Shown: piece by piece, positions 55,138-64,000 of the stretch | Numbering within the stretch: the stretch's first letter is position 1 | Layout: each line of letters opens with the position of its first letter | Source of the DNA: Cyanobacteria bacterium SBLK | GTDB taxonomy: Bacteria; Cyanobacteriota; Cyanobacteriia; Cyanobacteriales; Spirulinaceae | DNA length: 64,000 nt | Direction of reading: 5' to 3' | NCBI GenBank assembly: GCA_017746715.1 | Contig: JAGHZQ010000026.1 | Location: 1 to 64,000, forward strand | The notes under the pieces: generated by a model | Told to the model about the DNA's origin: nothing | The model's input: only the letters and a program-made list of their open reading frames with translations | The model's database searches: none | Made by a program: the position numbers and the translations under genes

Positions 55138-56349
55138 ATGGTGAAACGTGCCGAGTTTTATCCTGCCAAATTAACCCCACTTTTCGTTCGCCTCATCCAA
55201 AGTCTTTCTTATGGGGTCGCTTATACCGCCTATCGCTTGAATTTAAAAGTTGCCGACAGGGATTTAGATAAATTAAAAGCCATAGAGGGCGATCGCTTCG
55301 TTCTAATGCCCAATCATCCCTCATTTAGCGATGCCATCGCCCTCTGCCTCCTCTCTGCGCGCTCGGGACAGTTATTTCACTACCTTGTCGCCCATGATAA
55401 CTTTCGCGGTTGGCAGGGGGAATTTTTGCAACGCATGGGCTGTTATTCTATTAAACGCGGCGCGGGCGATCGCCCCAGTATTGCTTATACCCTCGCTCTC
55501 TTGCGCCAAGATGCCACCAAACTCGTTATTTTTCCCGAGGGAGGCTGTTCTTATCAAAACGATACAGTCATGCCCTTTCGCCCCGGGGCGGTGCAAATGC
55601 CCCTGCAAGTGCTGCAAAAACTCGCCCAGCAAACCGCAGTAGTTCCCAATTTCTTTCTCGTTCCCATTAGCCTCAAATATCGCTATCGCACTTCCATGAC
55701 CAATACGATCTCCAATAGCCTGCGCCAATTAGAAACTACTCTCGATATTGTACCGAAAAACAAGTCATTTTATCCGCGCTTACGAGCGATCGGCGAAAAA
55801 GTCCTCAATAATATCGAACGAGAATATAGTATTTTTACACCTAATTTATATGAGTCAGATCTCAATCGACGAATCAAAAAAGTGAGAACTCATCTTATAA
55901 CCGATTGCGAACAAAAATTAGGAATCGACTCGAATTCTCATCTTCCCCTACGGGAACGGGTTTATAAAATTCAATTTCTCCTCGACTCTCAAAGCGAACT
56001 ATCTTCCGGTTCTGCAACCCTTTATAAAGCCACGATTCGCCTGCTCAACTTTGATGCGCTTTATGATGGTTACGTTGCTGCCGATCCCACTTCCGAACGC
56101 TTTTTAGACACCTTGACTCGTTTGGAACGAGAAGTGTTGGCAATCGATCGCCCTCAGCCCAAAGGCGATCGCGATGCCTTTGTAAAAATCGGCGATCCCG
56201 TCAATCTGAAAAACTATTTACCCGCCTGCAAGCAGGATCGCACCCAAACCATCGACAATCTCACTCAAAAGATACAAGATGCCGTCCAACAAAATTTAAA
56301 TACCATGCCCTCTCATGGGACTTTCGCTTTTCCCAAATCAATTTGCTAA
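55138..56349 (+). CDS. PlsC-type acyltransferase family protein
   Basis: 403 residues from the ATG at 55138. Acyltransferase core: LMPNHPSFSDAIAL (HX4D catalytic), FHYLVAHDN, RMGCYSIKRG, FPEGGCSYQNDTVMPFRPGAV, VVPNFFLVPISLKYRY. It resembles 1-acyl-glycerol-3-phosphate acyltransferases, but has an extra C-terminal region (about 230-400, helical) typical of a cyanobacterial subgroup. Probably membrane-peripheral; acyl donor and acceptor unknown. Confidence 0.85.
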   Translation: MVKRAEFYPAKLTPLFVRLIQSLSYGVAYTAYRLNLKVADRDLDKLKAIEGDRFVLMPNHPSFSDAIALCLLSARSGQLFHYLVAHDNFRGWQGEFLQRMGCYSIKRGAGDRPSIAYTLALLRQDATKLVIFPEGGCSYQNDTVMPFRPGAVQMPLQVLQKLAQQTAVVPNFFLVPISLKYRYRTSMTNTISNSLRQLETTLDIVPKNKSFYPRLRAIGEKVLNNIEREYSIFTPNLYESDLNRRIKKVRTHLITDCEQKLGIDSNSHLPLRERVYKIQFLLDSQSELSSGSATLYKATIRLLNFDALYDGYVAADPTSERFLDTLTRLEREVLAIDRPQPKGDRDAFVKIGDPVNLKNYLPACKQDRTQTIDNLTQKIQDAVQQNLNTMPSHGTFAFPKSIC

Positions 56350-56652
56350 GATTATTAGAATTGCTCCCTCGAGGAATTAAGCAAGTTGGCTAAAATACCG
56401 CAATTGTTGTTTTCGGCGATCTGTACTCCTCGCAAAGGTTAATTGATTCAGAATTGTTACAATTTTTCGTCTTTCTCAACGACGAGCATCTATACTTTTC
56501 TCCAGAATTGTCTCTCTCCTCTGCTATTATCCAACAGATTCGTTGTTTTTTTGGCTGAAAAATAAACCTTCTTTAGGGCGATCGTTTGGGAAATTTTTAA
56601 GTATTGGTATCTTGTACGCGTAAATTGCTCAATGTTTTTGCAGGAGAATTGA
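56350..56652. other. Intergenic region ahead of the AAA-WD40 array
   Basis: 303 bp, no gene seen; must hold the promoter of the array. GCAGGAGA directly precedes the first ATG. Confidence 0.4.
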
Positions 56653-59600
56653 ATGAGAAGCCATCACTATCAAGTGGGGGGAAGTCTAAGCGATAATGCA
56701 CCGAGCTATATCGAACGACGTGCCGATCGAGAATTATACAACGCTCTCAAACAAGGAGAATTTTGCTACGTTCTCAACTCTAGACAAGTGGGAAAATCTT
56801 CTTTATTGGTTCGCACGCGCCATCAACTTGAAAGAGAGGGATTTAAGTGTGCAAGTATTGACATGACCAATATTGGCAGTGAAACGATTACTCCCACTCA
56901 GTGGTACAAAGGAATTGCCGTGGAATTGTGGCGGGGTTTTAAACTCTTGCGAAAAGTTAAATTTAAAACTTGGTGGGCGGAACGGGAAGGCATTTCTGTC
57001 GTACAGAAATTGAGTCAATTTATTGCAGAAGTCGTGCTGCAAGAATTCACAGAAGACAAACTCTTTATTTTTATTGATGAAATTGACAGCGTTCTTAGTT
57101 TGAATTTTCCCATTGATGACTTTTTTGCTTTGATTCGCTTCTGTTACAATCAAAGATCCCACGAGCCAAAATACAATCGCCTCAGTTTTGCCATTTTTGG
57201 AGTGGCGACGCCTTCGGATCTAATTTCCGATAAAAAGAGAACTCCCTTTAATATCGGTAAAGCTATAGAATTACAAGGGTTTCAGATTGACGAAATCGAT
57301 GCCCTCACTGCCGGATTGACAACGAACAAAAAACAAGGAAAGATTATTGTTGAAGAAATTTTGAGATGGACCGCCGGACAGCCATTTTTAACGCAAAAAT
57401 TATGTCAAATTGCCATCGAATCCGGTCGCAATGGCAATAACGAAATGCTAACGATTCCGCCAGGTGCGGAAACCTTCTGGGTAGAAAGTCTGGTCAAATC
57501 GCGCATTATTCATAAATGGGAGTTGCAAGACGAACCCGAGCATCTTCGCACGATCCGCGATCGCATCAAGCGCAATGAGACTTATAGCGCTCGTTTATTG
57601 GGAATTTATCAAAAAATTTTACAGGGACGCAGTATTAAATCCGATGACAGTCGCGAACAAATTGAATTGATTTTGTCGGGTTTAGTTATTAAATCAGAAG
57701 GAAAATTAAAAGTTAAAAATAGAATTTATCAGGAAATTTTCAATTTAGAATGGGTAGAAAAACAACTAGAAAAGTTGCGCCCTTACTCGGAAGTTTTAAA
57801 GGCGTGGATTGCTTCCCACTATACTGATGAATCGAGATTATTGCGCGGTAGAGCCTTAGAGAAAGCCCTTGAATGGTCTCAAGGAAAGAGTTTGAGCGAT
57901 ATCGATTATCAATTTTTGAAAGCCTCTCAAGAACTCGACCAAAAAGAAATGAAGATCCGATTGGAAGCCGAGCGGGGTAAAGTCATTGAGGCTCAGCTCA
58001 TTCACGATCGCCAAGCGGCCAAAGTGCAACAAATTTTTTTGGGAATTACCAGTATTGCCTTAGCGATCGCCTCGATCTTGGGAATCACTGCCTTTTTGCT
58101 ATACCGCAAAGCGATCGAAAGTGAAAATAATACCAGAATGAGTGAAATACAGGCTCTTGTCTCCTCTTCCAATGCCCTTTTAGCCTCTCGAAACCAATTC
58201 GATTCTCTCATTGAAGCCATCAAAGCCACCCAAAGGTTGCAAGAGGTCGATAAAATCGATTCTCGAATCAAAGCGCGAGTGCATAGTAGCCTGCGCCAAG
58301 CTATTTATAAAACCATCGAGTACAATCGCCTTTCGGGTCACAATTCTGGGATTTGGGGCGTTGCTTACGCCCCCGACGGAGAAACGATTGCGACGGCAAG
58401 TAAAGATGGAACGGCGAACTTATGGAATAGAGAAGGACAATTGCTGGCAACCTTGGAGGGACATAAAGCAGCTGTATTGGGGGTAGCTTTTGCCCCCGAT
58501 GGCAGGACGATCGCCACGGCCAGCGAGGACAATACGGCTAAACTTTGGGATGTCGAGGGAAATTTACTCGAAACCTTAACCGGACACGATGCGGCCATTC
58601 TCGATATCGTTTTTTCTCCAGACGGAGAAGCGATCGCCACCATGGGAGAAGATAGCGTCGTTAAACTGTGGACGCGAGACGGACAGCTGCGCTATACTCT
58701 GAGCGGTCACAATGCTGCTGTGTGGGGCGGCGTATTTTCCCCCGATGGAGAAACCTTAATTACGGTGAGTACCGATACGACCGTCAAATTTTGGAGTCGA
58801 GAGGGGCAATTGCAAAACACCTTCGTCGCTCACGACGATCCGGTTTGGGATGTGGCGATTTCTCCAGATGGCCAAACCATCGCAACAACGAGTTCCGATC
58901 GAACGGTCAAACTGTGGACGCGGGAAGGAGGATTGCTCGGAACGCTGATCGGTCACGAGTCTCGGGTCTTAGCGATTGCTTTTTCTTCAGACAATCAAAC
59001 TCTTGCTACTGCCAGTGAAGATAATACCGCAAAAGTCTGGACGAGGCAAGGACAATTGCTAGCTACTCTAACCGGACACGATGCCGGTATTTGGGATATT
59101 GCTTTTTCTCCAAAAGGAGATGCTTTAATCACGGCCAGCGATGACAAAACAGCAAAACTGTGGAATTGGAAAGATAGATTTCTGACCGTTCTAATTGCCC
59201 ACGAAGGCGGGGTTTGGGATGTAGAATTCCTTCCCGACGGTCAAACGGCAATTACGGGCAGCGAAGATAAAACTGCTAAGATGTGGACGCGAGAGGGACA
59301 ATTGCGCCAAACTTTAGTCGGACACGAGGGAACGGTGATCGGGGTTGCCGTTGCGCCCGACGGCCAAACGATCGCCACGGCCAGTCGGGATAGCACCACG
59401 AAGTTATGGCAAGGCAACCGGGAAATTGCCGCATTTCCCAGTCACGATAATGTGGTTTTTGACGTTGAGTTTGCCCCCAGTGGCGATATTTTTGCCACGG
59501 CGAGCGCCGACAAAACCGCCAAACTCTGGAACGTGCAAGGAGAATTGCAAGCAACGCTCCTCGCTCACGAAGCCACGATTACCGACCTAGGGTTTGCACC

Positions 59601-60147
59601 AGACGGTCAAACCCTTGCAACGGCCAGTTTGGATGGAACGGTTAAATTCTGGAATTTAAAGGGAGAGTTGCTCGATTCGTGGATCGCCGACCCCCTCGGG
59701 ACGGCTGCAGTTGCATTTTCCCCCGATGGAGAAACCGTGCTGACAGGTGGAGAAAATAGTACTGCCAAACTTTGGAGCAGATCGGGAGAATTACTGGCCA
59801 CTCTTTCCGGACATAATGCAGGAGTCTGGGGAGTCGCCTTTTCTCCCAATAATGATATTCTGGCAACGGTCAGTTGGGATAAAACTGCCAAATTATGGAC
59901 TCGCGAAGGCAAGCTGCTTCTGACTCTCATCGGTCACGATGCTGGCGTGATGGGACTTTCCTTTTCCCCGGACGGGAATATTTTAGCGACGGCCAGTTGG
60001 GACGGGACGGCAATTTTGTGGCATTTAGAACGCATCCTCAATTTAGATGAATTTACGTATGCTTGTAATTGGGTGCGAGATTATCTCCGCACCAATATGG
60101 AACTATCGAAAAGCGATCGCCATCTTTGCGATCGCGTCAATCAATAA
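56653..60147 (+). CDS. AAA-like STAND ATPase with transmembrane segment and 14 WD40 repeats, paralogue 1
   Basis: 1164 residues. N-terminal AAA-like (PF14516-type) domain about 5-330: [24 protein letters not shown], Walker A SRQVGKSSLL (about 42-51), Walker [28 protein letters not shown] winged-helix-like region follows (about 300-380), then a coiled coil, one membrane segment at about 459-482, and from about 560 to 1125 fourteen WD40 repeats (each with a PDG..(I/L)AT.S.D.T.KLW core), i.e. two seven-bladed propellers. The tail [15 protein letters not shown] is shared with many cyanobacterial WD40 proteins. The STAND layout suggests a ligand-triggered oligomerising switch. Paralogue 2 follows after 30 bp. 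Confidence 0.92.
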   Translation: MRSHHYQVGGSLSDNAPSYIERRADRELYNALKQGEFCYVLNSRQVGKSSLLVRTRHQLEREGFKCASIDMTNIGSETITPTQWYKGIAVELWRGFKLLRKVKFKTWWAEREGISVVQKLSQFIAEVVLQEFTEDKLFIFIDEIDSVLSLNFPIDDFFALIRFCYNQRSHEPKYNRLSFAIFGVATPSDLISDKKRTPFNIGKAIELQGFQIDEIDALTAGLTTNKKQGKIIVEEILRWTAGQPFLTQKLCQIAIESGRNGNNEMLTIPPGAETFWVESLVKSRIIHKWELQDEPEHLRTIRDRIKRNETYSARLLGIYQKILQGRSIKSDDSREQIELILSGLVIKSEGKLKVKNRIYQEIFNLEWVEKQLEKLRPYSEVLKAWIASHYTDESRLLRGRALEKALEWSQGKSLSDIDYQFLKASQELDQKEMKIRLEAERGKVIEAQLIHDRQAAKVQQIFLGITSIALAIASILGITAFLLYRKAIESENNTRMSEIQALVSSSNALLASRNQFDSLIEAIKATQRLQEVDKIDSRIKARVHSSLRQAIYKTIEYNRLSGHNSGIWGVAYAPDGETIATASKDGTANLWNREGQLLATLEGHKAAVLGVAFAPDGRTIATASEDNTAKLWDVEGNLLETLTGHDAAILDIVFSPDGEAIATMGEDSVVKLWTRDGQLRYTLSGHNAAVWGGVFSPDGETLITVSTDTTVKFWSREGQLQNTFVAHDDPVWDVAISPDGQTIATTSSDRTVKLWTREGGLLGTLIGHESRVLAIAFSSDNQTLATASEDNTAKVWTRQGQLLATLTGHDAGIWDIAFSPKGDALITASDDKTAKLWNWKDRFLTVLIAHEGGVWDVEFLPDGQTAITGSEDKTAKMWTREGQLRQTLVGHEGTVIGVAVAPDGQTIATASRDSTTKLWQGNREIAAFPSHDNVVFDVEFAPSGDIFATASADKTAKLWNVQGELQATLLAHEATITDLGFAPDGQTLATASLDGTVKFWNLKGELLDSWIADPLGTAAVAFSPDGETVLTGGENSTAKLWSRSGELLATLSGHNAGVWGVAFSPNNDILATVSWDKTAKLWTREGKLLLTLIGHDAGVMGLSFSPDGNILATASWDGTAILWHLERILNLDEFTYACNWVRDYLRTNMELSKSDRHLCDRVNQ

Positions 60148-60177
60148 ACGATACCTACAGACGATGGGGAGGACGGA

Positions 60178-63100
60178 ATGAAGAATCATCACTATCAAGT
60201 TGGGGGCAGCCTTGCCGATAATGCACCGAGTTACGTCGAGCGTCGTGCCGATCGAGAATTATACGAAGCCCTCAAACAAGGAGAATTTTGCCACGTCCTC
60301 AACTCCAGACAAATGGGCAAATCTTCTTTATTGGTTCGCACGCGCTATCGCCTCGAGCGGGAAGGATTTAAGTGTGCAAGTATTGACATGACCAATATTG
60401 GCAGTGAAAACATTACCCCCACGCAATGGTACAAAGGTATTGCTGTGGAATTGTGGCGGGGTTTTAAACTTTTGCGAAAAGTTAAATTCAAAACTTGGTG
60501 GGCAGAACGAGAAGGTATTTCTGACATCCAAAAATTGAGCCAATTTATTGCGGAAGTATTGCTGAAAGAATTGCCCGCAGATCGACTCTTTATTTTTATT
60601 GATGAAATCGATAGCGTTCTCAGTTTGAATTTTCCCATTGATGATTTTTTTGCCCTAATTCGTTTTTGTTACAACCAAAGAACTCACGATCCTCGTTACA
60701 AGCGACTGACTTTTGCTATTTTTGGAGTCGCCACCCCTTCAGACTTAATTTCTGATAAAAAGAGAACCCCTTTTAATATTGGCAAGTCGATCGAATTACA
60801 GGGTTTTAAAATTGATGAAATTCATTCCCTCGCGGCAGGATTGAAGACGGGGTACAATCGCGATCGCGTTATTGTGGAAGAAATTTTAAAATGGACGGCA
60901 GGACAGCCATTTTTAACGCAAAAATTGTGTCAGATTGCGATTGAAGCCAGCCGCATTGAAACCGGTAAATCTTTGGTAATTCCCCCAGGAGCAGAGGCAT
61001 TTTGGGTCGAGAGTTTGGTCAAATTGCGAATTATTGACAAATGGGAATCCCAAGACGAACCGGAACACCTGAAAACCATTCGCGATCGCCTCAAAAGAAA
61101 TGAAGTATATGGCGCTCGCTTGTTAGGAATGTATCAAAATATCTTGCAAGAACAAGAAATTAAAACAAATGACACTCGAGAACAAATTGAATTAATTTTA
61201 TCGGGTTTAGTAGTTAAATTAGAGGGAAAGTTACAAGTCAAAAATAAAATTTATCAACAGATTTTTGATTTGAAGTGGGTAGAAACGCAATTGGAAAAAT
61301 TACGCCCCTATTCTGAAGTATTCAAGGCTTGGCTGGATTCCAAACAAACCGATGAATCGAGACTATTACGGGGAAATGCCTTAAAAAATGCCCTAGAATG
61401 GTCTCGCGGAAAAAGTTTGAGCGATATTGACTATCAGTTTTTAAAAGCCTCTCAAGAACTCGATCAACAAGAAATACAAATGCGTTGGGAGGCAGAACGG
61501 GCAAAAACGATTGAAGCTCAACTCATTCGCGATCGCAAAATTGCTAAAATTCAACGACTGCTGCTGGCAACTGTAAGCGCGGGTTTTGCGATCGCGTCCG
61601 TATTGGGAATGACAACTTTTTGGCAGTACCGCCAATCGGCAGCCAGCGAACGCACGGCCAGAATTAGCGAAATTCGGGCACTGGCTGCGTTCTCAAACGC
61701 TCTTTTTGTTTCCCAGAATAAATTTGACGCACTGATAGAAGCGATCGAAGCCGCGCAAAAATTGAGTGCGATCGAGCGAGTCGATCCGCAGATTGAGGAA
61801 CGAGTGCAACAGGTTTTGCGCCAAGCGATTTACAGTACGGCAGAATACAATCGCTTCTCGGGTCATAAAGCAGGAATTTGGGATGTCGCCTACGCACCCG
61901 ACGGACAAACCCTCGTCACGGCCAGCAAAGATAAAACCGCAAAAGTATGGCGTAAAGATGGAACCTTGTTAAGAACGCTCCAAGGTCACGAAGCCCCGGT
62001 TTTAGGGGTGGCTTATGCTCCCGATGGAGAAGCAATCGTGACGATCGGGGAAGATAACATCGCCAACCTCTGGACGCCTCAAGGACAATTGCTACATACC
62101 CTCGTCGGACACGATATCGCCATTGTAGCGGTGGCATTTTCTAGCGACAGCCGGACAATTGCCACGGCAGGAGAAGATGGTATCGTCAAGCTCTGGACGC
62201 GAGAAGGAGAATTCTTGCACGATCTCATCGGTCATACCGCTGCCATTTGGGGTGTGGCTTTTTCGCCAGACGGCGAGATTTTGGCAACAGTCAGTTCGGA
62301 CAGAACCATCAAACTGTGGAATCGACAGGGAAAATTGCTCGATACGATAATCGGACACGATGCGGCAGTTGGGGGCGTGGCTTTTTCTCCAGATGGAGAG
62401 ATTTTGGCAACCGCCAGTTCGGACAAAACCATCAAACTGTGGAATCGACAGGGAAAGTTGCTCGATACCCTCATCGGCCATGAGTTTCGGGTATTAGATG
62501 TTGTTTTTTCCCCAGACGGTCAAACCCTAGCAACGGCTGGTGAAGATAGAACCGCTAAATTATGGGCGCGAGATGGACAATTGCTGGCTACCCTAACCGG
62601 ACATCAAAGCACGATCTGGGCTGTTGACTTTGCACCCGATAATAAAACTTTAGTGACAGTTAGCGATGACTATACCGCTCGGCTATGGAATCTCGAAGAG
62701 GCATTTGTTACTTATCTTTCAGAACATAGAGCGGGAGTTCGAGATGTCGCCTTTGCACCCGATGGCAAAACATTGGTGACGGGAAGCAACGATGGTACGG
62801 CTAAAGTATGGACTCGCGGGGGAAGATTGCGCGAGGTTCTGAGGGGACACGAAGGGACGGTTTTAGGAGTTGCCGTTTCTCCCGATAGTCAAACGATCGC
62901 AACAGCGGGCGAGGATAGCACGGGCAAATTATGGCAGCAAGGAAAACCCATGACTTCCCTCATCGGTCACGATATTGCGGTTTGGGGAATTGCTTTTGCT
63001 TCCCACGGAGAAATTGTGGCCACGACAAGTGCCGATAAGACGGCCAAACTCTGGAATTTGCAAGGAGAATTACTGGCAACCTTGCTCGACCATCAAGCAA

Positions 63101-63678
63101 CAATTTTAGATATTGCCATTGCTTCCAACGATCGCGCCTTGGCTACGGCAAGCTGGGATGGAACGGTGAAATTATGGAATTTAGAAGGAGAATTATTGAA
63201 CTCTTGGATCGCCGATGAAATTGGTGCCTCTGCCGTTGCGTTTGCTCCCGATAATCAAGTTCTGATTACGGCAGGAGAAGAGGGTTTACCCAAGCTCTGG
63301 AATTTGTCTGGAGAATTGTTGAGCGCTCTGTCCGGACACAAAGGTGCTATCATGGAGGTGGCTTTTAGCGCCGATGGAAAAATGATAGTCACGGGGAGCT
63401 TGGACAATACGGCGAAATTATGGACTCGAGAGGGGAAACTCCTAAGAACCCTCACCGCTCATAGTGCGGCGATCGTGGGGGTTGATTTTTCTCCAGACAG
63501 CAAAATATTAGCGACGGCAAGCCGAGACAATACCACAATTCTTTGGGATTTAGAGCGCATTCTCGAGTTAGATGAATTGACCTATGCTTGCCATTGGGTT
63601 CGAGATTATCTCCGCACCAATACAGAATTAACAGAAGAAGAGCGCCATCTTTGCGATCGCATTTATTTTCAAGAGTAA
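60178..63678 (+). CDS. AAA-like STAND ATPase with transmembrane segment and 14 WD40 repeats, paralogue 2
   Basis: 1166 residues, GGGGAGG before the ATG; 30 bp after paralogue 1, so one operon. Same order: AAA-like domain with [10 protein letters not shown] and LFIFIDEID, winged-helix-like region, TM (about 462-482), fourteen WD40 repeats from about 560, and the tail [15 protein letters not shown]. The ATPase half is much more conserved between the two proteins than the propeller sensors, as expected for duplicated sensors with different ligands. Blades 4 and 5 are a recent tandem copy (62254-62499). Confidence 0.92.
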   Translation: MKNHHYQVGGSLADNAPSYVERRADRELYEALKQGEFCHVLNSRQMGKSSLLVRTRYRLEREGFKCASIDMTNIGSENITPTQWYKGIAVELWRGFKLLRKVKFKTWWAEREGISDIQKLSQFIAEVLLKELPADRLFIFIDEIDSVLSLNFPIDDFFALIRFCYNQRTHDPRYKRLTFAIFGVATPSDLISDKKRTPFNIGKSIELQGFKIDEIHSLAAGLKTGYNRDRVIVEEILKWTAGQPFLTQKLCQIAIEASRIETGKSLVIPPGAEAFWVESLVKLRIIDKWESQDEPEHLKTIRDRLKRNEVYGARLLGMYQNILQEQEIKTNDTREQIELILSGLVVKLEGKLQVKNKIYQQIFDLKWVETQLEKLRPYSEVFKAWLDSKQTDESRLLRGNALKNALEWSRGKSLSDIDYQFLKASQELDQQEIQMRWEAERAKTIEAQLIRDRKIAKIQRLLLATVSAGFAIASVLGMTTFWQYRQSAASERTARISEIRALAAFSNALFVSQNKFDALIEAIEAAQKLSAIERVDPQIEERVQQVLRQAIYSTAEYNRFSGHKAGIWDVAYAPDGQTLVTASKDKTAKVWRKDGTLLRTLQGHEAPVLGVAYAPDGEAIVTIGEDNIANLWTPQGQLLHTLVGHDIAIVAVAFSSDSRTIATAGEDGIVKLWTREGEFLHDLIGHTAAIWGVAFSPDGEILATVSSDRTIKLWNRQGKLLDTIIGHDAAVGGVAFSPDGEILATASSDKTIKLWNRQGKLLDTLIGHEFRVLDVVFSPDGQTLATAGEDRTAKLWARDGQLLATLTGHQSTIWAVDFAPDNKTLVTVSDDYTARLWNLEEAFVTYLSEHRAGVRDVAFAPDGKTLVTGSNDGTAKVWTRGGRLREVLRGHEGTVLGVAVSPDSQTIATAGEDSTGKLWQQGKPMTSLIGHDIAVWGIAFASHGEIVATTSADKTAKLWNLQGELLATLLDHQATILDIAIASNDRALATASWDGTVKLWNLEGELLNSWIADEIGASAVAFAPDNQVLITAGEEGLPKLWNLSGELLSALSGHKGAIMEVAFSADGKMIVTGSLDNTAKLWTREGKLLRTLTAHSAAIVGVDFSPDSKILATASRDNTTILWDLERILELDELTYACHWVRDYLRTNTELTEEERHLCDRIYFQE
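62254..62499 (+). repeat. Recent 123-bp tandem duplication of one WD40 blade
   Basis: 62254-62376 and 62377-62499 encode adjacent blades that differ at only a few positions over the first 90 bases (identical [12 protein letters not shown]). Confidence 0.85.
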
Positions 63679-63807
63679 AGGGTAAAAAATAAAGCGTTTT
63701 CTTGGATTTGCTGAATGGATGCCTATTGTCGAGATGTTAAAATTGACCCAATCGACTTCATGCTCCTTGTTTTCATTTATCCTCGTCCTTTTATCTTCAA
63801 CCCTCCA

Positions 63808-64000
63808 ATGACCTTCGACTTGGAATTTCCCGGCACGCCCTTGCCCGCTAATTCTCACTTCTATATCGAGCGACCGCCCATCGAAGAACAGGCCTGTCGG
63901 GAAATTCTCAAACCCGGGAGCGTTACTCGCATTAAAGCACCGAGGAGAATGGGGAAAAGTTCTTTACTGGCGAGAATTCTCGATCGCGCCAAAGCGGAAG
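63808..64000 (+). CDS. Third AAA-like domain protein, 3' end beyond window
   Basis: First 64 codons only: MTFDLEFPGTPLPANSHFYI with ERPPIEEQACREIL and Walker A-containing RIKAPRRMGKSSLLARIL. Same PF14516-type family as the two upstream proteins but from a different branch (FYIERPPIEE start), so it is not a third copy of the same gene. A 129-bp gap follows paralogue 2. Downstream domains are not visible. Confidence 0.8.
   Translation, partial: MTFDLEFPGTPLPANSHFYIERPPIEEQACREILKPGSVTRIKAPRRMGKSSLLARILDRAKAE

Overview
The window is chromosomal DNA of a cyanobacterium, probably filamentous. The palindrome GCGATCGC (HIP1) recurs throughout coding and non-coding DNA. The gene content is cyanobacterial: a HetZ-family protein, LarC, AAA-like/WD40 proteins with the cyanobacterial C-terminal tail, META-domain and PhnD-kinase genes, and many hybrid histidine kinases and GGDEF/EAL proteins. 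No rRNA, tRNA or CRISPR array was seen. Functional assignments rest on motifs and family knowledge; no database search was possible.

Layout. 1-10 kb (all minus strand): a truncated 5'-nucleotidase; a secreted arginine-deiminase-like enzyme; a peptidyl-arginine-deiminase-like enzyme; then a compact set with strong ribosome sites, namely a PLP group II decarboxylase, a small helical (possibly ferritin-like) protein and a pyruvoyl-type decarboxylase of the phosphatidylserine decarboxylase family. Guanidino-group deiminases next to two chemically different decarboxylases, with palindromes ahead of the first gene, look like an uncharacterised amine or amino-acid pathway. 10-12.1 kb is mostly non-coding and carries a duplicated 179-bp leader and a duplicated terminator around one small secreted protein gene. 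12.1-25.2 kb is a plus-strand signalling island: PhnD-like lipoprotein, transmembrane hybrid kinase, receiver-kinase, CBS/GAF/PAS kinase, and three tandem receiver-GGDEF(degenerate)-EAL paralogues.

25.3-35 kb holds small secreted proteins (including a tandem pair of cysteine-rich proteins with a conserved structured leader), a 1449-residue UvrD-like helicase with a long helical tail, a metallophosphoesterase, a MerR regulator, a two-META-domain protein and a 91-bp MITE. 35.4-45 kb holds a Ser/Thr kinase, a DnaJ-TPR membrane protein, KDPG aldolase, an AT-rich ATPase/TOPRIM-like pair resembling split OLD/PARIS-type defence modules, and two further receiver-output proteins. 45-56.5 kb holds a lysozyme-peptidoglycan-binding-L,D-transpeptidase-like fusion, HetZ, Sua5/YciO, LarC, an ArsC/Spx-like protein, a SET-domain/formyltransferase-like pair, a membrane protein, DapB and a PlsC-type acyltransferase.

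56.6-64 kb is a tandem array of AAA-like STAND ATPases. Two near full-length paralogues each carry a transmembrane segment and 14 WD40 repeats (two seven-bladed propellers). A third AAA-like gene runs off the right edge. The best candidates for an undescribed system are the deiminase/decarboxylase cluster, the AAA-WD40 array, the ATPase-TOPRIM pair and the two-catalytic-domain peptidoglycan enzyme.
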